A stretch of 64,000 nt of DNA from Phytophthora hibernalis. Its lineage: Eukaryota; Oomycota; Peronosporomycetes; Peronosporales; Peronosporaceae. Numbering within the stretch: the first letter of the stretch is position 1; every line of letters starts with the position of its first letter. Below are positions 11,090 to 21,875 of the stretch, piece after piece. The notes below the pieces were generated by a model. That model did not search any database. It was not told where the DNA came from and was given only the letters and a program-made list of their open reading frames with translations. A program made the position numbers and the translations under genes. The DNA lies in the NCBI GenBank assembly GCA_012656075.1, contig JAAKBF010000058.1:62001-126000 (forward strand), in the 5' to 3' direction.

Positions 11090-11913
11090 GTGGTACACTA
11101 CGCAGAACCGAATATTCTGAGCCCGAGCGCTACCGATAGTCGACAACAAGATCTCGTTGAAGTGCTGAAACGGCACGAGACGATCATGATGTCGAGTGGA
11201 AATGCTCTTTTACCATCAACATCCGGTGTGGTGTGCGATATTGATGTACGAGAATGTGATCTCCACTTGCTGTACGCCTGCCTACCGAGGTTTTACGGCG
11301 GCTTTCTGATGTCGTTTGACGGCTCTGCCAACATCAAAAATAACGGCGGATATGATAATTGCTTGTGGCTTCTGTCGAAATTGCCTGAATGGACTGTAGT
11401 GACGGCTGTGAGTTCTTATCTCCAGACTACCACAGTAAACCTCGCTGAGTATGCCGGAATGAAGAACGGAGTATCGACGGCACTCGAGCATGGAGCCGAG
11501 GATTTCGTCATTGTGGGAGATCGGAGACTCGCAATCCAGCAGTCACTAGGGGTGATGGTCTGTCTTATGGAATCTCTGACGCCTCAACGAAATGATCCCG
11601 AAACCGCTCGACCGAGCTTCGGTCACTGAAAGATCTGCACGTGACCCGAGAGTTCAACGCCGCGGTTGACCTTTTGGCAAGCGAGGCTCTAAGATGTAAA
11701 GAATCCAGTGTAATATCAACCGAGACCAGGAAATCGGAATTAGTCAAACTGAACCAGATCGGAGATGTCACCTACGAATTCTATGCAGAAACGTCTGTAG
11801 AAGCCACGCCTGAAGAGAACCCAACGGCCAGCTTTGCCCAAGCTTATGTGGCTCATGAAACTCCTCGCGACGAATATTTTTCGATTTCTTTACGGATGTC
11901 CCGGATTACTTAA
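11090..11913 (+). pseudogene. gypsy pol remnant: start of RT region fused to RNase H
   Basis: The frame opens with HYAEPNILSPSATDSRQQ and SSGNALLPSTSGVVCDID, typical of the sequence just before reverse transcriptase. It then jumps directly to RNase H-like sequence: GGFLMSFDGSANIKNNGGYD, NLAEYAGMKNGVSTALEHGA and FVIVGDRRLAIQQSLGV. The next frame (from 11641) continues the RNase H end (REFNAAVDLLASEAL) after a frame change between 11590 and 11641. The jump near 11235-11290 means that nearly the whole polymerase domain has been deleted. The product would be non-functional. Confidence 0.6.
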
Positions 11914-12910
11914 CGGTAACGACCAGACAGCAAGCAAACGCAAGGAAGAAACGAATCCGATTTGCAGATGAGACCTCGGTCGTAAACCGATATGACGCGG
12001 CTCAACGAGGCGAAGCAGACGGTGTATCCACAGAGGTTCCTAATGGGTAAGAAGACGAGCAATCGGTCCCCGATGCAAAATTTGGTGCTTCTAATGCAGA
12101 AGATGCAGACTTTTTCATTATACTGGAAGAGCACCGACGATGGATCTCCACCGCCCAAAATGAAGAGCTACGCTCGTCCAGAGACGCGAGGAAGATGGAC
12201 GACAAGGTTGGGCTGAGCGAGAATGGTGCGCTGCACCTCCTCGGGATGAATCGTCGGTGGGGAACCGAACGTCGAGAAGCGAACCGACAGCAAGACGTTG
12301 CATGGGAAATGCCGATGGAATGCCAAGGCGTCGATATGGCTCGGAGAGCAAAGGAACACAATGAGTCGTTGAGCCGCCGCAAGGGAGTGTCAATACCGAG
12401 CGTTGGTGAAAATGAGACATCGGTCGTGTCGCGAGTAGTAGCACCGAACATTGGTGACAACGAAACCTCGGAGGAGTCACGAGTGGAGACAGGGGCAACA
12501 ACCGAAGCTCCAGTGAAAGCACCGAGATCTCCGCTCCATTGGGGTAGAGTATGGTTGTACATGAAGCGCGTCAAGTCGATATTGACAAAGAAATTAGCTG
12601 ACCGATGGCATGAAATATTCAGAGTCAAGACCAAGATCGAAGAATTCGCATACTAGTTGGAATTACCAGACAGAATCGGAAACATGCTTTTTCTTGTGGC
12701 GCATATGTCCCGAATTAAGGTCGTGAATGAATTTGGAGACCGACCGAGAGTTCGGTTAGCACCCGTAGTACGAGGGTGGATGTCGACAAAGAGTTGTGGT
12801 CTGAAGATAGTTGGGATCCGGACCGACTAGCCGGCGAGTACGAAGTGGAGGTCATCTTCGACGACCGATTCCCGCTGTCGGCGAGCACTAGACGTGCCGT
12901 CTGAGAGTTC
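11914..12910 (+). pseudogene. gypsy integrase C-terminal and chromodomain-linker remnant
   Basis: After a linker-like segment (KKRIRFADETSVV near 11950), an open frame at 12195-12656 ends in GRVWLYMKRVKSILTKKLAD and RWHEIFRVKTKIEEFAY, the conserved integrase C-terminal region of gypsy elements. The reading continues past a TAG at about 12654 with LELPDRIGN and SRIKVVNEFGDRPRVRLAP, and then, after further frame changes, YEVEVIFDDRFPLSAST near 12838-12890, like the linker before a chromodomain. The integrase catalytic core is missing. The segment between, with repeated ETS(V/E) phrases, is retroelement spacer. Confidence 0.5.
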
Positions 12911-13811
12911 AAAGTGAAAAGGCGTAGCGAGCGACGGTTGCAGATGGTCTAAGTCGATGATGAGGACGGGTTGGAAGTGCAACCGAGGATTGAACTGCCT
13001 ACGGGGTCGATACAGCCCGTAGTGACAGACGAAATTTACTACTGTATCGGAATTGCATGTCACCGACACTTGAGATTAGTCAGGTCTCTTGCGAGGCTCG
13101 GTTGCAATGTCGGATCGACTATTGAACTGCCGGCTGGGTTATGCAGCCCGTGGTGACAGACGAAAACTACTACTGCATCGAATTTGCATATTTACATGTA
13201 TTTTCGAGTGGAATTGGATGAAATGGAATTACTCTAGCTCTAGAACAGCCCCTGCGGAAGACTACAATCTTCGGATAACACGAAGACAGGTGAACGGAAA
13301 GGTCGAAAATAGTGGGACCGAGGGCTAGATCTATGCCGCAGCCACAATGTGGGTCAAAACGACCGGATTAGGTACCCCCGATTGGAAGCTGTTCGACCGC
13401 TGCCGGAACCGGAGTTCGACGTGAAGGACCCTCGGTGGCTTCCTCATCTATCTCATCGTGCCTTGCTTGGTCTAGACCGTCAGCAGCCGAAGCTTGGATA
13501 ACCTCTCCGAGGCCCCGTCAGTGGTCAGATGCGCAGAAGTTGGCAACCGAAGAGCAGGCACAGAAACCCCTGCGGAGACAAAAATGTCGAACGATGGTTG
13601 ATCGACTCCCTGAGAATGCGCACGACGGTGTGGAATAAACACAGAGGTGTCAGAAGATGTTGTGGGGGCATGAGAGCAAAAGAAGATAACGAACGAACCT
13701 CCCCAGACGCATCGAGAACGTGAAGAGCGACAGCCGTAGCTTGTCCCAGCAGGGGCAATGGAGGATCAAGAGGCGCTCTACTTGGAGGATCTTGCGTCGA
13801 GACGGGGGTAG
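12911..13811 (+). other. non-coding 3-prime part of the gypsy remnant
   Basis: No family-specific reading frame is seen. The sequence continues the element's base composition and contains an internal approximate repeat: the phrase around GAACTGCC...GTGACAGACGAAA occurs at about 12985-13035 and again at 13120-13165. This is presumably the untranslated tail before the right LTR. Confidence 0.4.
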
Positions 13812-14677
13812 TTGTGGTGTTCGGTTTTGGGTCACCCGATTACCGACGTTGTGCCTTTCGGTGAAGCCACCCGATTCGCTTATCTCATTCTCCGCGCGGT
13901 AGTGACATAGGAGTGATAGTGACCGAGGTCTCAGCCGGGTATAATAAACTCCCGGCCGATGGTACAAACCCTCGTTTGTATCCATTTCAGTTTCGTACCC
14001 TCGGTCTTATAGAGCCGGGTACGGGACCACATACTGGAATCTGTTCACACTGGATATTTGTATTTACGTATAGTACTAGCTATAGGATTGACTACAGAGG
14101 CTCTCAGAGCCATAGATCAACAGAAATAAATCTGCAGTCTTCCCCCAAGTCACGAAGGGTTAAGTCCGTCTTCGGTAAGTCTAGTTAGCTTATCTTAGGG
14201 TCTGGATACGCTCGGCTGGTGGGATGCTGGTCAGCGAGCCTAAGGTACATTGAACAGAGCATTTGTTGCTGGTCAGTCCAAGAGATTAGAGTGGCCGAGT
14301 GGTGGGAGCGACGAGAAGCGTCGTTCACCATATATTATAGTGGAACCGAGTGTTCCATACATATTTTACTTCCCGCCGAGGTTTTACCTTGGCAAACCCG
14401 TATTTGGCTTGACAGCCGGTACCCTTCCTTCTGAGGGGCTGCGGGGTTAGCGCGAAAGCGCAATATTGCATCCTAGCCCTCGCTCGTGGCTAGTGGTGCA
14501 GGTTATTGGGTTGACCTAATACAACCTAGGTGTACAGAGGGTTCACATCCAACCCGGCGTAAGGGATCGTTCTTGGTCTTCAGGTTTGATCTAACGCTCG
14601 TTGACCTGATAAGGAGAAGCGAGTGTTGTTGGTGGGACTCATACCATTCGGTAGTGAGAATTCCTGCGTGATCCTAC
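13812..14677 (+). repeat. right LTR of the gypsy element (end approximate)
   Basis: Its first 130 bp match the left remnant at 9582-9742. It starts TGTGGTGT, and a plausible end is ...CTACA at 14677, just before an ATG that opens a gag-like peptide. There are no long open frames. The length of about 866 bp and the TG...CA ends are suggestive only, because the left copy is too short to confirm the right boundary. Confidence 0.4.
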
Positions 14678-14687
14678 ACCACCAGCG

Positions 14688-14918
14688 ATGCCTGAAGCAC
14701 CTCGTTCAACACGAAGCCGTACACCGACCCCAATCACAACAGCAGCAACAACACGTACCAACTCCCGCAATGGTGTGACCAAGGTCTATTGCAAAGGCTA
14801 TGAGTACATACCTTTGTCACCTTTGCAATATCATACTGAAATGGTCTATGACTACGTGTACGAACTATGCATCCGATCGGGAGGGAAAGGGTATGCTACC
14901 TACCCCTCGTTGACTTGA
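14688..14918 (+). pseudogene. gag N-terminal fragment after the LTR
   Basis: A short frame begins MPEAPRSTRSRTPTPITTAA, rich in Pro, Thr, Ser and Arg like the start of many Phytophthora gypsy gag proteins, and ends after 76 codons. It lies directly downstream of the LTR on the same strand, where the internal region of a second, tandem element would start. An inverted repeat (14787-14797 with 14820-14830) lies inside. If correct, the LTR at 13.8-14.7 kb was shared by two elements and the second has been truncated. Confidence 0.35.
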
Positions 14919-15091
14919 AAATTGTAAAACTCCATACAAAAACCAAGTGAGCAAAAGCTTAACGTGGACAAGCGTTTGCTGATAACATGTACGGTCCACG
15001 CTCTCGCGTTCAAGGGGTTATATGATTGTTTACTGTTGTTGAAGCAGGAATACTTCAAACGATAATTAATTTCGTGCTGCGGCAGTTGCTG

Positions 15092-16552
15092 CTAGTTGAG
15101 TTCATTGATCGTCACCGGATTCGAGCTTGTCGAAGTGACGTACGTATCTCTCCACTCATACAGCGACGAGCGTCTACGCGTCAGCTCGCTACGAGCGATA
15201 TCAACAGCCTTCACACTGAGCGCGTTTTCCCGACAATCCACGCAAAGCGCTACCTGCTGCTGCACCAGACGACGGTCGGGCAGAACGAAAGTCAACTTGT
15301 GCAAACTGCGACAGCCTGGACACACGTATCGCTGGCACAGCTTACATCGACGTCGCCACTTGAAGTTTTTGCCGGCAGTCATTCGGCGAGCGGCAGCGGC
15401 GACAATACTAGAGAAGGCAGATCGCTTTTTCCCACAGGTCACGCAGGGACCGTCAACTCTCAAGTCTTGTGTGGGTGTCGTTTGGCTCTCCACCGACGCG
15501 GATCGATATCGCTCTCGGATGGCCCATTTGATCTTCATCATCTGACAGCAGTAGACACTTCTGGAGACGGACAGCAGCGTTCGCGCGACGGAGCGCGTGA
15601 GGATGGCGTTCTCCAGACCGCTTACAGGGTTGAGGAAGCCTTTGACGTACACCTCCGTTTCGTCGTTGTTTTTCTGGCGGTAGAACGCGCAGATGGACAT
15701 GTTGCCGCGAATCGCCGACGCACGTTCTGGCGTCTCTGGGAATTGGATCGAGTGGACGACCTGATACCCGACACGCTCGCCGTTGCGCAGATACTCGACG
15801 CCCGTGGTCTCCAGATACACGTAGTCTCGGTTTTTGACCACAGCGCGAGCACGTGCAGACTGACCTTTTTCCATCCACTTGACAGTCACAGACGTGAACG
15901 GGTCTTCCACTGTAGGGGACACCAGTGTGGCGAGTACACTGCCACGAGCAAGTCCATCCTTCACATAGGACGTCTTGACGCGCATCTGGTCCAGCGTCGG
16001 ACACATGAAGCCGTACATGGTGTCGTCCAGCTCTCCCTCAATGGACCCGACCACCAGAACCGATGGCACCGTCGCCGTGGACGTCTGTGTCAACACTGGA
16101 CGGTCCAAATGACCTGCAGCAGCTCCGAAGGCCGCGCCAAAGCCGAAGGACGAGTCAGCACTGCCTCGTTCCGCGTACGACCGCAGTCCGTCCCTCTCGA
16201 ACAGCAGCTTCCAGCGCGTCTTGTCCATTTGAGCTCCGTCGTGCAGATGTCGTTCGTAGGCGTCGATGTTGCGTGTCACGAGCGTCTGCGCCAGCATATC
16301 CAGCCCCGAAACGGCGTCGGACGAGAGCGACAACGGCGCGAACGGGTTCGTGAAGCGCTCGCTCACGCGTGACGCTCTGTCGTCGCTGCTCTGCGGACGT
16401 CGCATACTCAGCAACGAACCGATTCGACTATGCCGCGAGTTGTCTCGAGCGTCGGCGCTTTTGGTGGACATGCGCGCATAAATCGGCGAGTACAGGACAC
16501 CTCTAATGACCGAGGATGTTCCGCTGCCAAGGCGAGTCGAGCTCTGAGTCAT
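15092..16552 (-). CDS. START-like/FYVE zinc-finger protein
   Basis: This is probably a lipid- and membrane-binding protein of the START-FYVE architecture that is greatly expanded in oomycetes. The central part (GFMCPTLDQMRVKTSYV to IRGNMSICAFYRQKN) fits a START-like lipid-binding fold. The C-terminal FYVE-type finger has CVTCGKKR, the basic RRRCKLCQRYVCPGCRS core and a closing CVDC, so the eight zinc ligands are present. FYVE domains bind phosphatidylinositol 3-phosphate on endosomes; the lipid bound by the START part is unknown. The open frame extends upstream to 16774, but those 74 residues look unlike the family; I chose ATG 16552 (MTQSSTRLG), and 16471 (MSTKSADAR) is an alternative. It faces ESF1 head-to-head about 0.9 kb away. 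The long plus-strand frame opposite it is a codon-bias shadow. Confidence 0.75.
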   Translation of the reverse strand: MTQSSTRLGSGTSSVIRGVLYSPIYARMSTKSADARDNSRHSRIGSLLSMRRPQSSDDRASRVSERFTNPFAPLSLSSDAVSGLDMLAQTLVTRNIDAYERHLHDGAQMDKTRWKLLFERDGLRSYAERGSADSSFGFGAAFGAAAGHLDRPVLTQTSTATVPSVLVVGSIEGELDDTMYGFMCPTLDQMRVKTSYVKDGLARGSVLATLVSPTVEDPFTSVTVKWMEKGQSARARAVVKNRDYVYLETTGVEYLRNGERVGYQVVHSIQFPETPERASAIRGNMSICAFYRQKNNDETEVYVKGFLNPVSGLENAILTRSVARTLLSVSRSVYCCQMMKIKWAIRERYRSASVESQTTPTQDLRVDGPCVTCGKKRSAFSSIVAAAARRMTAGKNFKWRRRCKLCQRYVCPGCRSLHKLTFVLPDRRLVQQQVALCVDCRENALSVKAVDIARSELTRRRSSLYEWRDTYVTSTSSNPVTINELN

Positions 16553-17463
16553 ACCAAGTCGCAGGAACCCGCGGCAGATCACATACCAGCTGGCCACCAC
16601 TAACACATCGACCAGGTGAATTTCTGATCGGTATGTTGCGCTTGAGTTATGTTGCGCAAGGGATGTTGCTCGAAGGAGGAAGAGAAGTTGAAGTGGGCTC
16701 CACTGAAATGGCGGCAGGGCTCGATGACACAAATCCTCGTTGTCGACGGGCTCCGAAATCGGTTGCACAACCACACGACGTCGATGCTTACATCCCCGCG
16801 AGCCTGAACTCTTGAGTGTGTATGCATGGTCAGCACCCAGTTGTTACCTGGAAAGCCTGAGAGATCAACAATTGGAAATGCTCAGCACTGCTTTCAGTTC
16901 GAGTTGTTGTGTTGTCTGCGAAGACGTAGATTGTCAAATCCTTTCTTTCGCAGCAACTAGCCACAAACTCCTTCTCTAGCCATGATTCATGAACCACGAT
17001 CTTTTCCGTCGTCTCATCGATGGAGAAACACCGGGTCTTCAAAGTCTTGATTTCGGGCGTGATCGCGTTCCGGCATCAACTCCAGAAGCCTTGCACGAAG
17101 AACACATCGCGGAAAGTTGGCATTGCGATGGAATTCCTCTTCAATGAAAAGGAATTCCAAAGTTTTCATCCATGGGGCCCACATACAAGGTGCTCACACA
17201 TTCGAGATGTGACTTACCGTAGTTGAAGGGTTAAACAAACACACGAAGGTCTCCGCTTCAACTGCGATTTCGGTCGTCGCTCTTGCAACTTTACATCGGG
17301 TTCCGTTAAACGGACCGTTGCATTCGGTACGGTCGTTTCTGATGCAACTTAACACCTTATGTTGCTCTAACACGTTGCTGCAAATTTAAGTTGCTCGTCG
17401 TGCTGGCCAATCGCCACCAATGGCCATTCAAAGCGATTCAACTCGGCCGCCGCAGTGACAACC

Positions 17464-19826
17464 ATGAGCGAGCCCGTGCGCGACCAGCGCTTCCAGAAAG
17501 TGCACAATGACCCGGTACGTAGCGTAGTACTATGACAATACACTAATGCTATGCGTCGCTTGTACTAACGCCTTATTCGCTCTCAAAACACAGAGATTCG
17601 CTCGCAACTCGAAGCGCAAGAACAAACTGCAGATCGACAACCGCTTCGCTGGTGCGCTCAAGGACGACCGATTCCAGAGTGTACAGGGAAAATACGACAA
17701 GTATGGACGACGTATCGAGAAGAAGGACAATGAGATGAAGAAGTTCTACCACCTGGAAGAAGAAGAAGAAGAAGAAGAGGAGGAGGAGGAGAGCAAGGCC
17801 AAGACCAAGGCTCCGTCCACGACGAGCTCTGATGACGACGGCGACGAGGCGGACGCTACCGTCGCCAAGAACAGTGAGAAGCTCTCGAGACTCGACTACC
17901 TGAACCGCATGGCTCGCGGTGAACTGGCGTCGGGCTCAGACAGCTCCGACTCGGAAGACAGTGACGATGACGAAGTGGCGGAGACTGAGAAGGAGCCGGA
18001 GGAGGATATTCCTTTAGGCGAGGAGACCAAGCGCTTTGCTGTGCTCAACTGCGACTGGACGCGTATCCGCGCCGTGGACTTGTTCGCGTTGTGCCAGTCG
18101 TTTGCACCGCCAATGGGTGCTGTGCAGAATGTGACTATTTATCCGTCGGACTTCGGTCTGCAGAAAATGGTACATGTGCGGGCTGTGAGTGGTGCTGCGT
18201 GAATGAATGCTAATGTTTGTGATGTGGCTACAGAAAGAGGAGGAGCAACACGGACCCCAGGGCCTTTGGGACGACGAAAACAAGAAGTCAGATGAAGAGG
18301 AGTCGGAAGAGAAGATAGTGGCTGCTGAAAGCGACGAAGGCGATAACACCGGAAACGAGCAGGAGGGGGAAGAAAAGCAAGCCAAGGCTGAAAGTGACGA
18401 AGACAGCGACGTGGAAGGCGAGGATGACTACGACTCGGACGATCCGCTGGGAGTGAAGAAGAGCGTGACGATCGAGGGCGAATCTGACGGCTTTGACCGC
18501 GAAAAACTGCGTAATTACGAGCTGCAGAAGCTGCGGTACTATTACGCTGTCGTGACGTGCGATTCAGTGAAAACGGCCAGCACGATCTTTGACCAGTGCG
18601 ACCAACTCGAGTACGAGACATCATCAAACGTGCTTGATCTCCGGTACGTGCCGGACGACACAACCTTCACGAACACGGCCAAGGAGTCATGTGATAACGT
18701 GCCAGATCGGTACAAGCCTGCCATCTTCGCCACACTGGCGCTCCAGCAGACAGATGTGAAGCTCACTTGGGAGGAAGACGACGATCAGCGTCTGGAGCTG
18801 CTCACGCGCCCGGCTGACTGGAAGGATGCCCACGATGACGACTTTAAGGCCTACCTTGCCTCTGATGTGTCGGATGCATCCGAAGCTGAGGACGATAGTG
18901 ATGACAGCGATGAGGAGGGGGACGCCGGCAGCAAGGCCGATGCGTCCGACAGCAAAAACAAGCTAAGAAGGAAGCCAAGATCAAGAAGCTGCGCAACCGG
19001 TACCGGTCGATGTTGCTGGGCAGCGATGCGGAAGATGACGACGATGACAATGTCCCTGAAGGAGGTTTGGGAGACAGTAGCGATGAGGAAGATGCTGCTG
19101 AAGGCGACATGGAGATGTCGTTCACGCCTGGTGCTAGTGACGTGCTGAAGGCGAAACGACAGAAGGAGCTTGAGGCGAATGAGACACCGTTCGAGCGGTA
19201 CACGCGTGAGAAGAAGCAGGAGAAGAACCGCAAACTGCACGACAAGCGAACAAAACAGAAGCAGCTTGAGCGTGAACAGCGTGAGGTGCTCAAGAAGAAG
19301 GGTCGGAACTCCAAGGAGGTGAACCTGTTGCGCGAGGCTATCATCGGTGGCGGCGATAGCGATGGTGGTGGTAACAGTGACAGCGATCAGGACGAGCGCA
19401 ACTTCGACATGAAGAAAATCTCCAAGCAGGAGAAGGTCAAGGGTTTGAAGGGCAAGCGTCGTGCTAAGGAGACAAAAAGTTGGCCAAACAGAAAGCGACA
19501 GGCGGGCTGCAGGAGGGCTTCGAGTTCGACGCGGCCGACCCGCGTTTCGGTGCACTGTACGCCAAGGGCTCGCAATACCAGCTCGACCCGACGGACTCCA
19601 AGTTCAAAAGACGGAGGCCACACAGGCCATTTTCAAGGAGCGGCGGCAACGGTATGATCAGGGTACGACTTCTGCTACGCAGGCCAAACCTGCCAAGTCG
19701 GACTCGGCTGTTGCCAGTAGCGACAACAGCAAGAAGTCGCTGAACGCAATGGTCGAAAACCTCAAGCGAAAGTCGCAGCAGCAAGACAAGAAGAAGGCCA
19801 AGAAGCAGAAGAAAAGCAAGGCCTAG
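17464..19826 (+). CDS. ESF1: ESF1-like pre-rRNA processing protein
   Basis: A nucleolar factor needed for 18S rRNA maturation. Exon 1 (17464-17514) encodes MSEPVRDQRFQKVHNDP; intron 17515-17593; exon 2 starts RFARNSKRKNKLQIDNRF, the ESF1 N-terminal signature. Intron 18170-18233 joins ...GLQKM to KEEEQHGPQGLWDDE. The core block VLDLRYVPDDTTF and the C-terminal block DPRFGALYAKGSQYQLDPTD are typical of the family, as are long acidic runs and the Lys-rich tail. The frame shifts three times by one missing base: near 18954-18964, at the A-run 19474-19478, and at the A-run 19606-19609. Restoring one base at each gives continuous conserved protein. This suggests sequence errors rather than gene death. 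The stop is at 19824-19826. BBIP1 follows on the same strand 156 bp later. Confidence 0.88.
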
Positions 19827-19982
19827 AAGACGAACTACAGATCCCAGCGCTGAAAAGCGATGGAGAATGATCGAAATATATAGAGAAAGTTTTGCTTTGT
19901 CGTTGGTGATCTTGCTTCCGTTTCGATAAGGCGACTTAGACGAGGAGTCGCATTCATAGATTCCTAGAGCAAGACGGAAGTC

Positions 19983-20273
19983 ATGCAGGTAAGTCTTTTT
20001 CTTTGATGGATGCGGCAGCTGGTGACAATCTCCTGGTGAATTACTGTTGCATAGCGTGTTCAGATCCAGGAAGTGCTACCCAAGGCTGGGCTTGTGTACT
20101 CGGAGCGAGGCAATCTCACAGAGGTGCTGTGCAAACCTAAGATCATGCCTATCAAGTCGGCGACGCTGCTTCGTATTGAGGAGATCGAGAAGCAGGCACG
20201 GGCACTTGCCAAACCCGCTACAGCAAACTCGCCCGGCGACTACTACCGCCCGACTACGTCCTCGAGGAAATGA
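19983..20273 (+). CDS. BBIP1: BBSome-interacting protein 1 (BBIP10) homologue
   Basis: A tiny two-exon gene. Exon 1 is only ATGCAG (19983-19988); intron 19989-20054 has GTAAGT and ATAG ends; exon 2 runs 20055-20273. The 74-residue product carries VQIQEVLPKAGLVYSERGN and VLCKPKIMPIKSATLLRIEE, matching the BBIP10 core EVLP...LCKPKLLPLKS.TLEKLE. BBIP10 is a subunit of the BBSome, the membrane-cargo coat of cilia, and affects tubulin acetylation in animals. Oomycete zoospores bear two flagella, so the gene is expected. The 6-nt first exon is easily missed by gene finders, and the start rests on the splice prediction. Confidence 0.8.
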
Positions 20274-20499
20274 TCGGAAGCGCATCACCGTATTGTGCTG
20301 CAGGGTGCTTGACAGTCGTAATTGCACGGACAACACGCCTACATGATGCCCAAAGCCCATTTCAACTTGTTCTTATCATCAATTGACCGTAGCTGCTGTG
20401 GAGTGCAAAGTCACGCTCTTGTTCACTGTGAAAATTCATGCTCGGGTACGTCGAAAACGGTAGCCGCACACTCTTCGTCATTCTACGTCGTATAGTTTG

Positions 20500-21645
20500 T
20501 TACTGCATACCGCCCGAAAACATCTCAAGCAGAGAGCTGAGTCCCGATCGCGGCGGCTGAAGTCCGTAAAACTTCTGTCCGATGACGCTTAAATACTGCA
20601 GCACCCAAACACAAAACTTCCGTCAGCCGCGTTTCCTCAAGAGATCTTCAAATACTAAGACACTACGTACGCCCTGAAGACTGCTGTCGCGAGCAAGTGC
20701 TGGCGCATAACGCTCCTGGAGCATCTGGAAAAGGGGCAATGCATCACGCTAGCAAACCAAAGCAATCAGTCAGACACCCAAGACACTGCTACTGCATCTC
20801 CGTCTCACCTCCAGCGTCAGCAGCAAGAAGCGCGTAAAGTTGAACAGCGGCAGGTCCACGGGCCGTCCAGCGCTCTGACACTTGGCCCCATACACCTCGT
20901 ACACCTTGTTCGCGTCGCGCAGGTTCTCGAGACTTAGCAATCTGCACACCACAAACACAACTCAGTACTCTCCCACCACCTCAAAACCCATCCACTTCCT
21001 TACTGCAACACCGCGCGAGCGAGATACAAGTCGGATTCACTCGGGTATCCCTTGGAAGACCACTCGAACAGCACTTCAGCCAGTTCCTGCGGGTTCTCAG
21101 CGTGCAAATAGTGTTTCACGGCGTGCGTAAAGTCCTCCGACGTACGGTAGGCGCGCGCCAGTAGCAGCTGCAGCTCCGGGTCTCCACGTTTGCGCGTACC
21201 TTGAACCGCCGACCACTTGACCGCGTTCTTGAGCACGAGGGCCAGGTCGGCACTGTACTGGGGTTTGGGCTCGAAGGCTTGGACCAATTGGCGGATGCTT
21301 CCTTGTGCTTCTCGTCCACTGGGTGGCCGAAATCCGCGAAGACAGACAGCATGAGGTTGCCCATCTCCGCGGCCGCCGTGTTCTGGTCGTGCGCGATGAG
21401 CTGCAGGGCTGCGTCCAGCGCCAGAGCCGCCGCCTTCTCCTGCTGCTCCAAACTGGGCTCGTCCCCTTGAGCGCGCGCATGAACAGCGTCTTGTACATCT
21501 GCAACGCGCCGTAGAAGTCCCCGGCCGCCAGCTGCAACTGAAGCTTCTTGCTCACGTTCTCCACACCCACGGACTCAGCGCTCAGGCCACTGGGGGCCGC
21601 CGTCTTGGCGCCCGCAGCCTGCCGTGCCAATGCTCGGCGATTCAT
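20500..21645 (-). CDS. GET4: GET4/TRC35 tail-anchored protein targeting factor
   Basis: A component of the pre-targeting complex that hands tail-anchored proteins to GET3. Recognisable blocks are LQLAAGDFYGALQMYKTLFM, AAAEMGNLMLSVFADFGHPV, LQLLLARAYRTSEDFTHAVK, HYLHAENPQELAEVLFEWSS and the C-terminal IGQKFYGLQPPRSG. Alpha-helical hairpin repeats run throughout. Introns on the minus strand are 20942-21003, 20749-20808 and 20596-20670, and the last exon ends at TAA 20500-20502. Two one-base deletions break the first exon, at the C-run 21463-21466 and at about 21299-21300; the flanking frames join into conserved sequence. The start is ATG 21645 (MNRRALARQAAG). Confidence 0.85.
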
Positions 21646-21875
21646 CTTGACAGATACGTTTTGTGACTAAAATTGAGGTTTGGTCCCATTTGTGAATTGA
21701 TCCGGTTTGTGAATTGGTCTGGAATAGTCCCATTTGAGAGAAAAATATTCCGAAGGTCAAGAAGTGCTCCATGCAACAAGGTGTATACCGGTACATGTAC
21801 TTTGAGAGGAGTTGGCGAGGCAATAGGATTTTGAAGGCTCAACGATACTTTGTTTGATCCCTTACAACGTCGAAG

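Larger units (their letters stand above)
9582..14677 (+). mobile_element. degenerate, internally deleted Ty3/gypsy (chromovirus-type) retrotransposon
   Basis: Two copies of the same sequence (about 9582-9742 and 13812-13944) flank coding remnants that follow gypsy pol order: a pre-RT segment, the very start of the RT region, RNase H, and integrase C-terminus with a chromodomain-like linker. Most of gag, the protease, nearly all of the reverse transcriptase and the integrase core are missing. The remaining pieces lie in changing frames with several stops, so the element cannot move by itself. The right LTR seems longer (to about 14677) than the left remnant, which suggests a deletion joining the left LTR directly to the internal region near 9742. 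Boundaries are approximate. Confidence 0.65.

Noticed and set aside
15026..16372. 448-codon open frame opposite the START-FYVE gene
   Set aside because: It is antisense to a recognised protein with strong third-position GC bias, and shows only Arg/His/Val-rich composition with no motifs. A shadow of the coding strand.
17464..19826. Programmed ribosomal frameshifting in ESF1 and similar genes
   Set aside because: The same kind of one-base loss occurs in many unrelated genes at ordinary homopolymers without slippery heptamers, so sequence error is simpler.
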